From assembly GCA_910589105.1 (NCBI GenBank), contig CAJUST010000012.1:1-60253 (forward strand): DNA of 60,253 bases, in the 5' to 3' direction. This DNA comes from an uncultured Lachnospiraceae bacterium. GTDB taxonomy: Bacteria > Bacillota > Clostridia > Lachnospirales > Lachnospiraceae. Made by a program: the position numbers and the translations under genes. The notes beneath the pieces are model-generated. The model made no database searches. It saw only the letters and a list, made by a program, of their open reading frames with translations, and was not told where the DNA came from. Position 1 is the first letter of the stretch. Every line of letters starts with the position of its first letter. Shown one piece after another: positions 13,752 to 21,314 of the stretch.

Positions 13752-14945
13752 ATGTTATCAAAAAAAATACAGGCAGCATTAGCGGGAAGTTCCGCGATCC
13801 GGGCAATGTTTATGGAGGGCAAGGAGCTGGCCGCAAAAGCTGGAGTGGAAAATGTGTTTGATTTCAGTCTTGGCAATCCGGCAACGCCTGCGCCGGAAGC
13901 CATAAAGCAGGCAATTAAAGATTTGGCAGACAAGGTGGATCCGCTTGCGCTGCATGGCTATATGCCGAATAGCGGTTTTGAAGATGTGCGCGCAAAAGTG
14001 GCGGAAAATTTAAATAGTCGTTTCGGGACGGATTTTACATGGGAGAATATTGTTATGACTGTGGGAGCGGCCGGTGGGATTAATATTGCATTTAAAACAA
14101 TTTTAGACCCGCAAGATGAGGTGATTGTGTTTGCTCCTTATTTTGGGGAATATAAGAATTATGCGGCAAATTTTGATGCGTCCGTTGTAGAAGTTGCGCC
14201 GGATTTTGAGACGTTCCAGCCAGATTTGGCAGCTTTTGAAGCGGCGTTTTCGGAAAAAACGAAAGCTGTGCTTGTGAATACGCCGAATAATCCAACTGGG
14301 GTGATTTATTCCGATGATACGATGAAAGGAATTGCCCGCATTCTGTCGGAAAAAGAAAAGGAATACCAAAAGGAAATCTATTTGATTTCTGACGAGCCGT
14401 ACCGTGAGTTGGTATATGATGGGGCGAAGGAGAATTTTTTGACGAAGTATTACCGGAATACGATTGTGGGTTACTCGTTTAGCAAGTCGCTGTCTTTGCC
14501 GGGGGAGCGGATTGGGTATTTGGCTGTGCCAAACGAAGCTGTGGATTCGAAGGAGCTTTTGGCTGGGATTGAAGTGGCAAACCGGACGCTTGGATTTGTC
14601 AATGCGCCTTCTTTAATTCAGAAAGCAGTGGCGGCTTGTATATATGAAAAAACAAATCTTGATTTTTATGACAAAAACCGGAAAGTTTTATATGAAGGTT
14701 TAACCCGTTTGGGATTTACCTGCGTGAAACCTCAGGGGGCATTTTATCTCTGGTTGAAATCTCCAGTGGAGCAAGAAGCGGATTTTGTGGCTGCGGCAAA
14801 AAAATATAATTTAATTTTGGTAAAGGGGAGCGCGTTTGGCTGTGGAGGTTATGTGCGTTTGGCTTATTGCATTCCACATGAAAAAATCACACGTTCACTG
14901 GATGCGTTTGCGAAACTGGCAAAAGAGTATCATCTGGGGGAATAA
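13752..14945 (+). CDS. PLP-dependent aminotransferase (class I/II)
   Basis: This cytosolic fold-type I aminotransferase of 397 residues is related to aspartate/aromatic transaminases. FDFSLGNPATPAPEAIKQA is the usual N-terminal glycine/proline segment. NTPNNPTGVIYS carries the conserved Asn, ISDEPYRELVYDG the Asp that binds the pyridine N, and SFSKSLSLPGERIGY the PLP-binding lysine near residue 240 plus the phosphate-binding Arg. RLAYCIP near the end carries the carboxylate Arg. GAAGGAAAAAAG precedes ATG 13752. It is followed 6 bp later by a HisC-like gene, so the pair is likely co-transcribed. The substrate cannot be read from the sequence. Confidence 0.92.
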   Translation: MLSKKIQAALAGSSAIRAMFMEGKELAAKAGVENVFDFSLGNPATPAPEAIKQAIKDLADKVDPLALHGYMPNSGFEDVRAKVAENLNSRFGTDFTWENIVMTVGAAGGINIAFKTILDPQDEVIVFAPYFGEYKNYAANFDASVVEVAPDFETFQPDLAAFEAAFSEKTKAVLVNTPNNPTGVIYSDDTMKGIARILSEKEKEYQKEIYLISDEPYRELVYDGAKENFLTKYYRNTIVGYSFSKSLSLPGERIGYLAVPNEAVDSKELLAGIEVANRTLGFVNAPSLIQKAVAACIYEKTNLDFYDKNRKVLYEGLTRLGFTCVKPQGAFYLWLKSPVEQEADFVAAAKKYNLILVKGSAFGCGGYVRLAYCIPHEKITRSLDAFAKLAKEYHLGE

Positions 14946-14951
14946 TCGGAT

Positions 14952-16031
14952 ATGAAAGCATGGGAAAACAATATCCGTAAGGTCATTCCTTATGTCCCGG
15001 GGGAACAGCCGCAGCAGTCGTCTGTGATAAAACTAAACACAAATGAAAACCCATATCCTCCGTCACCGAGCGTAGAAAAGGCGCTATTGGGTTTGGATTT
15101 GGACTTACTGCGGCGGTATCCGGACCCGTCAGCTTCGGAACTGGTCTGTTCGATTGCGGAATTTTATGGCGTTACGAAAGAGCAGGTGTTTGCAGGCGTT
15201 GGGTCAGACGATGCGCTGGCAATGACATTTTTGACTTGTTTTCATTCAAATCAGCCCATTTTGTTTCCGGATATCACGTATTCTTTTTATGAAGTCTGGG
15301 CAGACTTGTTTCGGATTCCGTACCAAAAGCAGGCGTTAGACGGAGAGTTTTATATCCGCCCAGAGGATTATGCAAAGAAAAACGGGGGAGTGATTATTCC
15401 GAACCCCAATGCGCCTACAGGAATCTGCCAGCCGCTTGGACAGATTGAGGAAATTGTCAAAAATAATTCCGATGTCATTGTAGTGATTGACGAAGCATAT
15501 ATTGATTTTGGAGGAGATTCGGCATTGCCGCTTCTGAAAAAATATGAGAATCTTTTGATTGTGCAGACGTTTAGCAAATCGCGGTCGTTTGCCGGGATGC
15601 GGATTGGATTTCTACTTGGGAATCCGGATTTGATACGGTATATTCAGGATTGTAAGTATTCGTTTAATTCGTATACATTAAACCAAACAGCGATTACGCT
15701 TGGGGCGGCGGTTATGCGGGATAAAGAATATTTTGATCAGTGCAGGAACAGAATTATGGAGACGAGGGAATGGGTGAAGACGAAGTTTTTGGAGCTTGGG
15801 TTTTCTTTTCCGGATTCCATGGCAAATTTCCTGTTTGTGACGCATCCGCAGTTTGCGGCGGAAACATTATTTATGGCATTAAAGGAAGCGGGAATTTATG
15901 TCCGGCATTTTAAGAAGCCGGAGCGGATTTCCAACTATTTGCGAATTACGATTGGAACAAGAGAGGAAATGGAATGCCTCGTTTCCTTTTTGAACACATA
16001 TATGTCAGAAAACAGGAGTGAATCATGTTAA
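14952..16031 (+). CDS. hisC: Histidinol-phosphate aminotransferase-like enzyme
   Basis: This protein of 359 residues has HisC family traits: IKLNTNENPYPPSPSV (about 26-41), RYPDPSASELV, NPNAPTGICQPL, VVIDEAYIDFG and the PLP-lysine region TFSKSRSFAGMRIGF. HisC transfers an amino group between glutamate and imidazole-acetol phosphate in histidine synthesis. Members of this subfamily can also serve aromatic amino acids, and no other his synthesis genes lie nearby, so the exact substrate is open. It overlaps the following membrane protein gene by 7 bp. Confidence 0.85.
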   Translation: MKAWENNIRKVIPYVPGEQPQQSSVIKLNTNENPYPPSPSVEKALLGLDLDLLRRYPDPSASELVCSIAEFYGVTKEQVFAGVGSDDALAMTFLTCFHSNQPILFPDITYSFYEVWADLFRIPYQKQALDGEFYIRPEDYAKKNGGVIIPNPNAPTGICQPLGQIEEIVKNNSDVIVVIDEAYIDFGGDSALPLLKKYENLLIVQTFSKSRSFAGMRIGFLLGNPDLIRYIQDCKYSFNSYTLNQTAITLGAAVMRDKEYFDQCRNRIMETREWVKTKFLELGFSFPDSMANFLFVTHPQFAAETLFMALKEAGIYVRHFKKPERISNYLRITIGTREEMECLVSFLNTYMSENRSESC

Positions 16032-16492
16032 AAAAGTACTTGTATATTTTCTTTATTTCGATGGTGCCATTAATAGAGCTTCGCGCGGCGATTCCGGTTT
16101 CGCAGGGCATGGGGCTGCCTTTTCTACAGTCTTATGCGGTTTGCATTCTTGGAAATATGCTGCCGGTGCCGATTATATATCTGTTTGCCAGAAAAGTGTT
16201 AGAATGGGGCGCGGATAAGCCGGGCATCGGAAAATTTTTTACATTTTGTTTGGAAAAAGGGGAAAAAGGCGGTAAAAAGCTTCAGGAAAAAGCGGGGAGA
16301 GGCCTGTTTCTTGCGCTGCTTTTGTTCGTCGGGATTCCGATTCCGGGAACGGGCGCATGGACGGGAACGCTTGCGGCAAGTATTTTAGATATGGATTTTA
16401 AATCGAGTGTGCTTGCGGTTATGCTTGGCGTGCTTTTGGCGGGAGTCATTATGGGCGCTGCAAGTGTAACGGCGATTGGGATTTTTACTTAG
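16025..16492 (+). CDS. Small multi-drug export family membrane protein (COG2426)
   Basis: This 155-residue membrane protein of the Sm_multidrug_ex family has an LIELRAAIPVSQGMGLPF segment near residue 17, LGNMLPVPIIYLFARKVLEW, a charged loop (EKGEKGGKKLQEKAGRG), FVGIPIPGTGAWTGTLAASI and a final hydrophobic helix. About four membrane segments are visible. Despite the family name, transport of drugs is not established. The start overlaps the hisC-like gene. A strong terminator follows at once. Confidence 0.85.
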   Translation: MLKKYLYIFFISMVPLIELRAAIPVSQGMGLPFLQSYAVCILGNMLPVPIIYLFARKVLEWGADKPGIGKFFTFCLEKGEKGGKKLQEKAGRGLFLALLLFVGIPIPGTGAWTGTLAASILDMDFKSSVLAVMLGVLLAGVIMGAASVTAIGIFT

Positions 16493-16502
16493 GGAAAATA
16501 TG

Positions 16503-16538
16503 AAAACAGTGCGGGGCTTTGCGTCCCGCACTGTTTTT
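16503..16538. terminator. Bidirectional terminator between convergent genes
   Basis: AAAACAGTGCGGG (16503-16515) pairs with CCCGCACTGTTTT (16525-16537), with a nine-base loop and T-runs on both strands. It serves the plus-strand aminotransferase operon and the minus-strand substrate-binding protein gene. Confidence 0.9.
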
Positions 16539-16540
16539 GC

Positions 16541-17569
16541 TTATTCTCCAGAAGCTTTTTTGGCAAATTCCGTGTTGATGAGTGTTTCATATGGCGGCCG
16601 CTCGGTGAGTGTGCCGGAGTCTTCTAAAATATCTAATAGAAGCGTGTACGCTTCTTCACTGAATATTACATCGGTTTTCCATGTATCCTGTTCTTTGTAA
16701 CGGTCGACAATCGCAGTCAGGGTATCTTTGTCGGTATCGGGAAATTGCGGCTCAATGCTTTTTGCGATTTCTTTGCTGGAGTGGCTGTTGACGTATTCCA
16801 TTCCTTTTTGTAAGGCATCTGTAAAAGATTGGAGAATTTCTTTGTTTTCATTTATGTAGCTTTCTTTGGCGGAAAATGCTGTGTAGGGGACATAGCCGCT
16901 GTCCACGCCGACGGAAGCCACGACGTGTCCGGCGTTTTCTAGTTCTAAGGCTGTTGCGGAGGGTTCAAATTCCACTGTATAATCCCCCTGCCCACCAGAA
17001 AAAGCCGCCGCAGTGGAGCCAAAGTCTATGCTCTGGTCTATCATGACATCTGTTGCCGGATCAATATTATTTTTCTTTAACACAAATTCAAACACCATTT
17101 CCGGCATACCTCCAGCTCTCCCGCCCAGTATTTGTTTCCCTTTTAGATCACTCCATTTAAAGTCATCAGCCGCTTCTCTTGCCACAAGGAAATTTCCCGC
17201 GCGCTGGGTGAGCTGCGCAAAGTTCACAACTGCGTCTTTGGCTCCTTCGTTTTGCGCATAAACAGTCGTTTCCGGACCCATAAAACCGATGTCCGCTTCG
17301 CCGGAGAGAACAGCGGTCATAGTTTTGTCAGCGCCAAAACCTGTCACAACCTCTAAATCAATGCCGGCATCTTTAAAATACCCTTCTTCGATTGCGACAT
17401 ACATTGGCGCATAAAAAATAGAATGGGCCACTTCATTTAAAACAACCTTCTTGCCTGAAACAGCCTTCCCTCCGTCCTGTTGCGCGCATCCGGCAAACAG
17501 AAATGCAGAAACGCATAAGACGGAACACAGCGGCAAAATGTTCTTCTTAAAATGAAATAATTTAGACAA
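16541..17569 (-). CDS. Orphan ABC transporter substrate-binding lipoprotein (NMT1/SsuA type)
   Basis: Residues 1-28 are a lipoprotein signal with lipobox FAGC (Cys28). The mature part shows VLNEVAHSIFYAPMYVAIEE, AGIDLEVVTGFGADKTMTAV, SGEADIGFMGPETTVYAQ and GGRAGGMPEMVFEFVLKK, the pattern of NMT1/SsuA-type binding proteins for thiamine precursors, nitrate or sulfonates. TTG at 17569 was chosen as start because GGAGG lies eight bases before it. An upstream ATG would add 26 residues ahead of the signal peptide. No permease or ATPase gene adjoins, and the closest match by type is the operon at 32-34.5 kb. Confidence 0.87.
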   Translation of the reverse strand: MSKLFHFKKNILPLCSVLCVSAFLFAGCAQQDGGKAVSGKKVVLNEVAHSIFYAPMYVAIEEGYFKDAGIDLEVVTGFGADKTMTAVLSGEADIGFMGPETTVYAQNEGAKDAVVNFAQLTQRAGNFLVAREAADDFKWSDLKGKQILGGRAGGMPEMVFEFVLKKNNIDPATDVMIDQSIDFGSTAAAFSGGQGDYTVEFEPSATALELENAGHVVASVGVDSGYVPYTAFSAKESYINENKEILQSFTDALQKGMEYVNSHSSKEIAKSIEPQFPDTDKDTLTAIVDRYKEQDTWKTDVIFSEEAYTLLLDILEDSGTLTERPPYETLINTEFAKKASGE

Positions 17570-17636
17570 TATAAAATCCTCCCAAATTAAAATATATAAT
17601 ATACTATGAAAGAAACAGAAAAACGTGAGAATCCTG

Positions 17637-17665
17637 TTTACTTTCATACTTTAAAATGATAAAAT
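17637..17665 (+). promoter_or_regulatory. Promoter of the yerC-like gene
   Basis: TTTACT (17637-17642) and TAAAAT (17660-17665) are 17 bp apart, 38 bp before the start codon. Confidence 0.45.
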
Positions 17666-17702
17666 AAAATACAATGAAAAACACGGAAAAAGGAGATGTG
17701 AA

Positions 17703-18002
17703 ATGAACAAAAAAATCAGAAAGGAAGCAATGGATCATCTGTTTGACGCAATTTTATCTCTGAAAGACAGAGAAGAATGCTACACATTTTTTGAAGACGT
17801 ATGCACCATCAATGAATTGTTTTCCATTGCGCAGAGATTTGAAGTCGCGTATATGCTGCGAGAGCAGAAAACGTATCTGGACATCGCAGAAAAAACGGGC
17901 GCATCGACAGCGACTATCAGCAGGGTCAACCGTTCCTTAAATTATGGAAACGATGGCTATGACATGGTTTTTGAGCGGTTTAAAGAAAAGAAAAAAGAAT
18001 AG
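17703..18002 (+). CDS. YerC/YecD family TrpR-like regulator
   Basis: This protein of 99 residues resembles the TrpR-related YerC/YecD family. Helical N part MDHLFDAILSLKDREECYTF is followed by EDVCTINELFSIAQRFEVAY and a helix-turn-helix TYLDIAEKTGASTATISRVN (about 57-76). Such proteins are DNA-binding regulators whose ligands are poorly known. It is monocistronic, with its own promoter, and converges on the DUF1836 gene. The two stop codons lie in the same hairpin. AAAGGAGATG precedes the start. Confidence 0.9.
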   Translation: MNKKIRKEAMDHLFDAILSLKDREECYTFFEDVCTINELFSIAQRFEVAYMLREQKTYLDIAEKTGASTATISRVNRSLNYGNDGYDMVFERFKEKKKE

Positions 18003-18020
18003 ACTGCTCTATTCTTTTTT
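17991..18020. terminator. Bidirectional terminator carrying both stop codons
   Basis: AAAAAAGAATAG (17991-18002) and CTATTCTTTTTT (18009-18020) form a perfect 12-bp stem with a six-base loop. The plus-strand TAG (18000-18002) and the minus-strand TAG (18011-18009) are part of the stem. Confidence 0.85.
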
Positions 18021-18629
18021 CTTGCCGTTTTGTTTTTTAGGGGCAGGCAGTTTATCAATCGTCTGTTCAATAATCATTTTTTTCATATAAACATCAAAAC
18101 TCAGCATACAGATAAATGCAAACTGTTGTAAAAGCTCCGCTTCTTCTTTTGGGGCGTCAGCAAATGTTTTTAAGCTTGTCTTATATTTTTTGGCAAGATC
18201 TTTTAAAATATGCTGGATTTCTTCATACTCTAACCCAAACACTTCATTATATATATCCTGTAAATCTAATGTATCCCCATTTGATCCAAAATAACGTTCC
18301 GTAATTGGATTTAAAATATGTTGAATATCGCTGATGCTTAAAATATTTTTAAAATAATAAATAAAAATCAGCGTCAATACATGGTCATTTGAATATTTCT
18401 TCTTCGTGGGCGGCGGCAGCAGGTTGTTTTTCGTATAATTATTAATCATCGTCTTTGTCAGAATCTTATCGTCTTTACTGCGCTTTGTCGAAGAAAGCTG
18501 CGTGTCCATAAACGTCGTGACCTGATCCATATACAAATCAATGTTTGGAAACGCTTCCGGTTTGACATAATCCATAGATTGAAGCTTTTGGGAGACTTCC
18601 CTTAAAAATTCGTGAATATTGTTCGCCAT
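18009..18629 (-). CDS. DUF1836 domain protein
   Basis: This soluble protein of 206 residues has the DUF1836 pattern: an N-terminal helix with EFLREVSQKLQSMDYVKPEA, DKILTKTMINNYTKNNLLPP (about 72-91), KKYSNDHVLTLIFIYYFKNI and SISDIQHILNPITERYF. The middle part resembles a MerR-like winged helix (TKTMINNYTKNNLLPPPTKK), so DNA binding is plausible. The family is typical of Clostridia and its role is unknown. A good binding site (GAGGTGATAAA) precedes the start. Confidence 0.85.
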   Translation of the reverse strand: MANNIHEFLREVSQKLQSMDYVKPEAFPNIDLYMDQVTTFMDTQLSSTKRSKDDKILTKTMINNYTKNNLLPPPTKKKYSNDHVLTLIFIYYFKNILSISDIQHILNPITERYFGSNGDTLDLQDIYNEVFGLEYEEIQHILKDLAKKYKTSLKTFADAPKEEAELLQQFAFICMLSFDVYMKKMIIEQTIDKLPAPKKQNGKKKE

Positions 18630-18682
18630 TTTATCACCTCGAAAATATTATATAGTATTTGAAAAATGCTTGCAAGCGGGTA

Positions 18683-18740
18683 TTGACAAATATTGTGTAA
18701 GTGATATAATACAAATAAACATATGAGTAATTGTTCATAT
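18683..18740 (+). promoter_or_regulatory. Promoter and ArsR/SmtB-type operator of the metal gene cluster
   Basis: TTGACA (18683-18688) and TATAAT (18705-18710) are spaced 16 bp, a near-consensus promoter. Directly after it lies ATATGAGTAATTGTTCATAT (18721-18740), an imperfect palindrome with perfect six-base arms ATATGA/TCATAT. This is the form bound by ArsR-family zinc and cadmium sensors, and the ArsR gene two genes downstream is the obvious regulator. Confidence 0.78.
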
Positions 18741-18760
18741 AAATAAAAGAAAGGAATCCA

Positions 18761-18982
18761 ATGATGAAAAAAACATACAAAATCGAAGTAGACTGCGCCA
18801 ACTGCGCAAATAAAATGGAAGAAGCGGCAAAAAAAACAGAAGGGGTAAAAGACGCGATTATTAATTTTATGGCATTAAAAATGAAAATAGAATTTCAAGA
18901 AGGATATGAGCCGGATACCGTTATGCCTCAGGTGTTAAAAAATTGTAAAAAGATAGAAGACGACTGTGAAATCTTTTTTTAA
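18761..18982 (+). CDS. Heavy-metal-associated (HMA, CopZ-like) protein
   Basis: A single HMA domain of 73 residues (start MMKKTYKIEV) with the metal-binding CANC motif at Cys12 and Cys15 and the helix NKMEEAAKKTEGVKDAIINF. Such domains carry soft metal ions in the cytosol or sit on P-type ATPases. The sequence DCANCANKMEE resembles the N-terminal domain of Cd/Zn ATPases (CadA/ZntA) more than copper chaperones. The gene directly follows the operator and is 15 bp from the ArsR gene. No ATPase gene follows. The start may be either of two adjacent ATGs. Confidence 0.88.
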   Translation: MMKKTYKIEVDCANCANKMEEAAKKTEGVKDAIINFMALKMKIEFQEGYEPDTVMPQVLKNCKKIEDDCEIFF

Positions 18983-18997
18983 CGGAGAAGGTAAGGT

Positions 18998-19291
18998 ATG
19001 CCAGAAGAAACAAAATTGTATGATTTAGCGGAATTATTCAAAGTATTTGGAGATTCCACCCGAATCCGGATTTTATTTGTGTTATCTGAGGAAGAAGTGT
19101 GTGTCTGCGGTTTAGCGGAAAAATTGAACATGACACAGTCCGCAATTTCCCATCAGCTTAAAATCTTAAAACAAAATAAATTGATAAAAAGCAGGCGGGA
19201 GGGAAAATCTATTTATTATTCCTTGGCGGATAGCCATGTACGCGCTATACTTGCGCAGGGAATGGAGCATATTGAAGAAGAAGCGCCGTAA
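18998..19291 (+). CDS. ArsR/SmtB family metal-responsive repressor
   Basis: This winged-helix repressor has 97 residues. The recognition region is GLAEKLNMTQSAISHQLKIL (about 38-57). Two metal sites of the family are visible: the C-x-C pair Cys35/Cys37 (EVCVCGL), and near the C terminus the alpha-5 zinc signature D78-x-H80-(10 residues)-H91-(2)-E94, as in SmtB/CzrA. The alpha-5 set points to zinc or cobalt. Binding of the metal would release the operator at 18721-18740, so the gene is likely autoregulated. Confidence 0.92.
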   Translation: MPEETKLYDLAELFKVFGDSTRIRILFVLSEEEVCVCGLAEKLNMTQSAISHQLKILKQNKLIKSRREGKSIYYSLADSHVRAILAQGMEHIEEEAP

Positions 19292-19342
19292 CCAGACACC
19301 AAATGCAGACAGTGGAATACACTAAAAGAAAAAGGATTTTCT

Positions 19343-19831
19343 ATGTTCGAGGTGTCTCCCAGATTAAATTTTATGAAACTTTTCTTTGACAACCGGCCCC
19401 GCGCATTTGCGGAAATAAAAGGAGAAGGAAAATATTCAGGAATAACCGGAACGGTTTATTTTTATGAATCAGCGACAGGAGGAATCTTAATTGAAGCGGA
19501 AGTGTTTGGGCTTCCGGATGCGGGCAGATTAGACCCGCCTGTTTTTTATGCGTTCCATATACATGAAATAGGAAACTGTTCCGCCCATTATACCCATACC
19601 GGAAACCATTATAATCCCCAAAACAGAAACCACCCCATGCACGCAGGGGATTTACCGCCCCTGTTGTCCGGAAACGGTTATGCGTGGCTGTCTTTTTACG
19701 CTCCGCAATTAGAGCTCTATGAAATTGTCGGCAAATCCATAATCATACATCAAAATGCAGACGACTTCACAACCCAGCCTTCCGGCAATGCCGGAGAAAA
19801 AATTGCCTGCGGCGTTATCAAATCAATTTAA
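19343..19831 (+). CDS. SodC-like Cu/Zn superoxide dismutase family protein
   Basis: This protein of 162 residues has the Cu/Zn-SOD ligand set: His72 and His74 (FHIHE), His89 (GNHYNP), His97, His100 and Asp103 (HPMHAGDLPP) and His136 (IIIHQNADDF). The disulfide cysteines are Cys79 and Cys156 (IACGVI). The loop between the bridging and zinc histidines is shorter than in classical enzymes and no signal peptide is present, so it is probably cytosolic. It lies 51 bp after the ArsR gene and may be under the same operator. Dismutase activity is inferred, and a metal storage role is possible. Confidence 0.85.
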   Translation: MFEVSPRLNFMKLFFDNRPRAFAEIKGEGKYSGITGTVYFYESATGGILIEAEVFGLPDAGRLDPPVFYAFHIHEIGNCSAHYTHTGNHYNPQNRNHPMHAGDLPPLLSGNGYAWLSFYAPQLELYEIVGKSIIIHQNADDFTTQPSGNAGEKIACGVIKSI

Positions 19832-19839
19832 GAAGCATC

Positions 19840-19868
19840 TTGTAAATTCCGGTCAGATTTGTTAAAAT
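19840..19868 (+). promoter_or_regulatory. Promoter before the DUF4190 gene
   Basis: TTGTAA (19840-19845) and TAAAAT (19863-19868) are separated by 17 bp, 34 bp before the start codon. Confidence 0.5.
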
Positions 19869-19902
19869 ACAGACAAATCTTAAAAAGGGGAGGAGAAAGG
19901 CA

Positions 19903-20208
19903 ATGAGTGAAGGATTTGACAATAACTACAATTCACCGCAGGAAGGCGGCAAAGGAATGGCGATTGCATCCATGGTGCTTGGCATCGTTTCCATTGTGCT
20001 GTGCTGCTTTTGGTATATCAGCCTTACGGCTGGAATTCTTGGCATTATATTTGCTGTATTGAGCAATAAAAAAGTTGGCAAATGCGGTATGGCTACGGCT
20101 GGAATTGTCTGTAGTATTATTGGCATGATTTTTGCAATAGCTATAATTGTAATTGCAGTGCTTGGCTTAGCGGCGCTTGGTGGAATGGCTGCATTAGAGG
20201 GAATTTAA
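19903..20208 (+). CDS. DUF4190-type small membrane protein
   Basis: This protein of 101 residues has a short hydrophilic N terminus (MSEGFDNNYNSPQEGGKG), then MAIASMVLGIVSIVLCCFWY, a short loop, and a second hydrophobic block at about 60-95 with small-residue repeats. This is the DUF4190 layout: two membrane helices flanking a SNKKVGKCGMATAGIV segment. Function unknown. Two further proteins of the same type occur at 20520 and 53100. Confidence 0.82.
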   Translation: MSEGFDNNYNSPQEGGKGMAIASMVLGIVSIVLCCFWYISLTAGILGIIFAVLSNKKVGKCGMATAGIVCSIIGMIFAIAIIVIAVLGLAALGGMAALEGI

Positions 20209-20296
20209 AATTTTTGTTTTAAGTTTTGTATAGTGGTTCATTCGTTTGAATGGCAACATTAAAAAATTACGCAGATCGTATAAATACGCCAAAAAG

Positions 20297-20332
20297 AAAA
20301 TCATATTCCATTTTTAGGAATATGATTTTTTT
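20297..20332 (+). terminator. Terminator after the DUF4190 gene
   Basis: AAAATCATATTCC (20297-20309) pairs with GGAATATGATTTT (20317-20329), with a further run of T. The stretch from here to 20519 has no supported gene, only a weak promoter-like TTGCAT/TAAGAT pair near 20478-20507. Confidence 0.85.
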
Positions 20333-20519
20333 GATGTAAAAGGGAGTTTGAAAATAAATGAAACTCATTTGTCTGATTTATCTGAAAACGAAAAATGTTA
20401 TCCAAGATATAAGAAGCGCGTATCAAAAATTGATTTCTGTGTAAAGATTTTGATTCCCTTGCATTTGGGTGTGGAATTATGCTAAGATAGATGGAGCAAA
20501 AAGATGGGAGTGAGTAAAA

Positions 20520-21212
20520 TTGAGTGAGGAGCTTTGGAATCAGGAAGAACACACAGAACCCGTTTCAGAAAAGAAGCCGGAGACAGCCATTGATGAAAAC
20601 AGTCAGGGCATTTATAAAGAAGCGGCGCCAAAGAACCGCGGCGAATACCGTCAGCCTGACAATCCCGTGGCGGACGGCTGGGCCAAAGAGCCTTATCAGA
20701 TGGGGCAGGAAACTTATCAGCCGCCAAGCAGAGGGTTTGGGATTGCCTCTTTAGTTCTTGGGATTCTTTCGCTTGTTCTGTATTGCACTTGTATTAATAT
20801 ACTGCTTGCAGTTTTGGCGATAATCTTTGGCATTCTTCAGTTAGTCCAAAAAAACAGCCCGAAAGGAATGGCAATAGGCGGGATTGTAACAGCGTGTCTT
20901 TCCATAATCCTTTATATTGTGTCTGTTATCCTGTATGTCAGTTCGACAGATTTTAGTCAGGCGTTTGACGAAGGGTTTGAAAGAGGGATACAAGATGGAT
21001 TTCATATTGAGTTTCCGTTTGACTTAGATGAGTTCGATTCGGATAAGGATTCCGATCGCAGTTACGATGACGAGTTTGGCGGTTATGATGAAGATGGCAA
21101 TTACGACGGCTATGGCGATTATTGGGAAGATGGCAATTACGACGGCTATGGCGGTTATGATGAAGATTATGACAATAGCTATGATTACAGCGATCCGAAT
21201 GAAACCTTTTAA
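20520..21212 (+). CDS. DUF4190-like membrane protein with acidic repeat tail
   Basis: Translation probably starts at TTG 20520 (GGGAGTGAG upstream), giving 230 residues. Residues 1-75 are hydrophilic, 77-105 and 118-140 form two membrane segments separated by LQLVQKNSPKGMAIGGIVTA, and 145-230 is a long acidic tail. The tail carries Y/G/D repeats (EDGNYDGYG twice, 12 residues apart) encoded by a perfect 28-bp DNA repeat. The membrane part matches DUF4190. The tail's role (calcium or surface binding) is guesswork. Confidence 0.78.
   Translation: MSEELWNQEEHTEPVSEKKPETAIDENSQGIYKEAAPKNRGEYRQPDNPVADGWAKEPYQMGQETYQPPSRGFGIASLVLGILSLVLYCTCINILLAVLAIIFGILQLVQKNSPKGMAIGGIVTACLSIILYIVSVILYVSSTDFSQAFDEGFERGIQDGFHIEFPFDLDEFDSDKDSDRSYDDEFGGYDEDGNYDGYGDYWEDGNYDGYGGYDEDYDNSYDYSDPNETF
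21090..21153 (+). repeat. In-frame 36-bp tandem repeat in the acidic tail
   Basis: GAAGATGGCAATTACGACGG and eight further bases occur identically at 21090-21117 and 21126-21153. The 36-bp period keeps the reading frame, so copy number could change without breaking the protein. Confidence 0.9.
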
Positions 21213-21314
21213 ATATATTATCAAAGTTTAAGGTTGATATAAAATAAGGAAAACCTATCTGTCCAAAAAGGAAAAGCCGGATTTATCCAACAGCAGGACA
21301 AACAAGGAGGAAAC

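Noticed and set aside
20341..20460. Short open frame of about 45 codons between the two DUF4190 genes
   Set aside because: No ATG with a binding site and no recognisable product; possibly chance.
21213..21314. T-box leader before ileS (also looked for before hisS and aspS)
   Set aside because: The gaps are short and contain no AGGGTGGNACCGCG-like sequence or suitable terminator.
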